A DNA stretch of 5,174 bases. Source: an uncultured Clostridium sp. (GTDB taxonomy: Bacteria; Bacillota; Clostridia; TANB77; CAG-508). The position numbers were made by a program, and so were the translations under genes. This document shows, piece after piece, positions 4,888 through 5,174 of the stretch (within the stretch, counting starts at the first letter, position 1; every line of letters starts with the position of its first letter). The notes beneath the pieces were generated by a model. It was not told the DNA's origin and made no database searches. It saw nothing but the letters and a program-made list of their open reading frames with translations. The DNA lies in contig CAOJXM010000092.1 in the NCBI GenBank assembly GCA_948465625.1, positions 1 through 5,174 of the forward strand, written 5' to 3'.

Positions 4888-5174
4888 TTATTCTCCTTGC
4901 AAATTGGCTAATATCTTTTTGGCCAATGCTTCCTGTATTCCCTTTACTTGCATCATCTCTTCTATCGATGCCTCTTTTATCTTTTCTACACTGCCAAATT
5001 TCCTTAGCAATGCCTTTTTCTTCACTTCTCCAATTCCCTCTATTTCATCCAATTTTGATTTGGTCATCTCTTGATCACGTAACTTTCTGTGATACTCAAT
5101 TGCTGTTTCGTGTACTGTATCTTGAAATCTTGTAATCAAATTCATTAATTCCTTAGATATCGCAATTTCTTTTC
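4888..5174 (-). CDS. uvrC: Excinuclease ABC subunit C, C-terminal end only
   Basis: UvrC makes the two incisions of nucleotide excision repair together with UvrA and UvrB. The window holds 94 complete C-terminal codons and the stop; the frame stays open to the right edge, so the Met at 5145 is internal. RFQDTVHETAIEYHRKLRD matches the family block at the end of the RNase H-like nuclease domain (usually QDEVHRFAIxYHR), whose histidine belongs to the active-site region. Two helix-hairpin-helix motifs follow: one built on IEGIGEVKKKALLRKFGS and the other on VKGIQEALAKKI, forming the (HhH)2 DNA-binding domain that UvrC needs for incision. The gene ends with tandem stops TAA TAG, and fic begins 17 nt later. 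The N-terminal GIY-YIG and UvrB-binding domains lie outside the window. Confidence 0.95.
   Translation of the reverse strand, partial: KEIAISKELMNLITRFQDTVHETAIEYHRKLRDQEMTKSKLDEIEGIGEVKKKALLRKFGSVEKIKEASIEEMMQVKGIQEALAKKILANLQGE

Noticed and set aside
4833..5135. Plus-strand 100-codon frame opposite fic and uvrC
   Set aside because: Antisense to the uvrC HhH domain and the fic start; no ribosome-binding site.

Overview
The window is strongly AT-rich. Every well-supported gene lies on the minus strand, behind Gram-positive-type Shine-Dalgarno sites (AAGGAG, AGAAGGAG, AAGGGG). Together with an AgrB-type peptidase and an MEP-pathway ispH, this points to a low-GC Bacillota, most likely a member of the Clostridia. 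No species can be named from the sequence alone.

Reading in the direction of transcription (right to left): the last ~95 codons of uvrC (nucleotide excision repair) enter from the right edge. A Fic-domain protein with a C-terminal winged helix follows after 17 nt, and this unit closes with a hairpin terminator at 3823-3861. A gene-poor stretch of about 530 bases follows (3293-3822). It holds promoter candidates with a 10-bp-spaced direct repeat, plus a hairpin without a T-tract. A second unit then runs: a 59-residue single-pass membrane protein, ispH (isoprenoid precursor synthesis), a class I SAM methyltransferase of the RlmI-like COG1092 group, and an RluA-type pseudouridine synthase. Its genes are 2-27 nt apart or overlapping, and it ends at a perfect 17-bp hairpin (612-654). 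Downstream of that, with its own promoter candidate, begins agrB, the membrane peptidase that processes a cyclic autoinducing peptide. It is cut by the left edge, so agrD and any agrC/agrA cannot be seen.

The second unit mixes isoprenoid supply with two probable RNA-modification enzymes, an ordinary housekeeping cluster. The less routine items are: the truncated agr quorum-sensing locus; the Fic protein placed behind uvrC, with an intact AMP-transfer motif, an intact class II inhibitory motif and a 12-bp minisatellite linker; a displaced 19-bp copy of that minisatellite just past the fic stop, which could allow loss of the winged helix by recombination; and the unannotated 59-residue membrane protein. 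I found no evidence of a wholly new multi-gene system inside this window.
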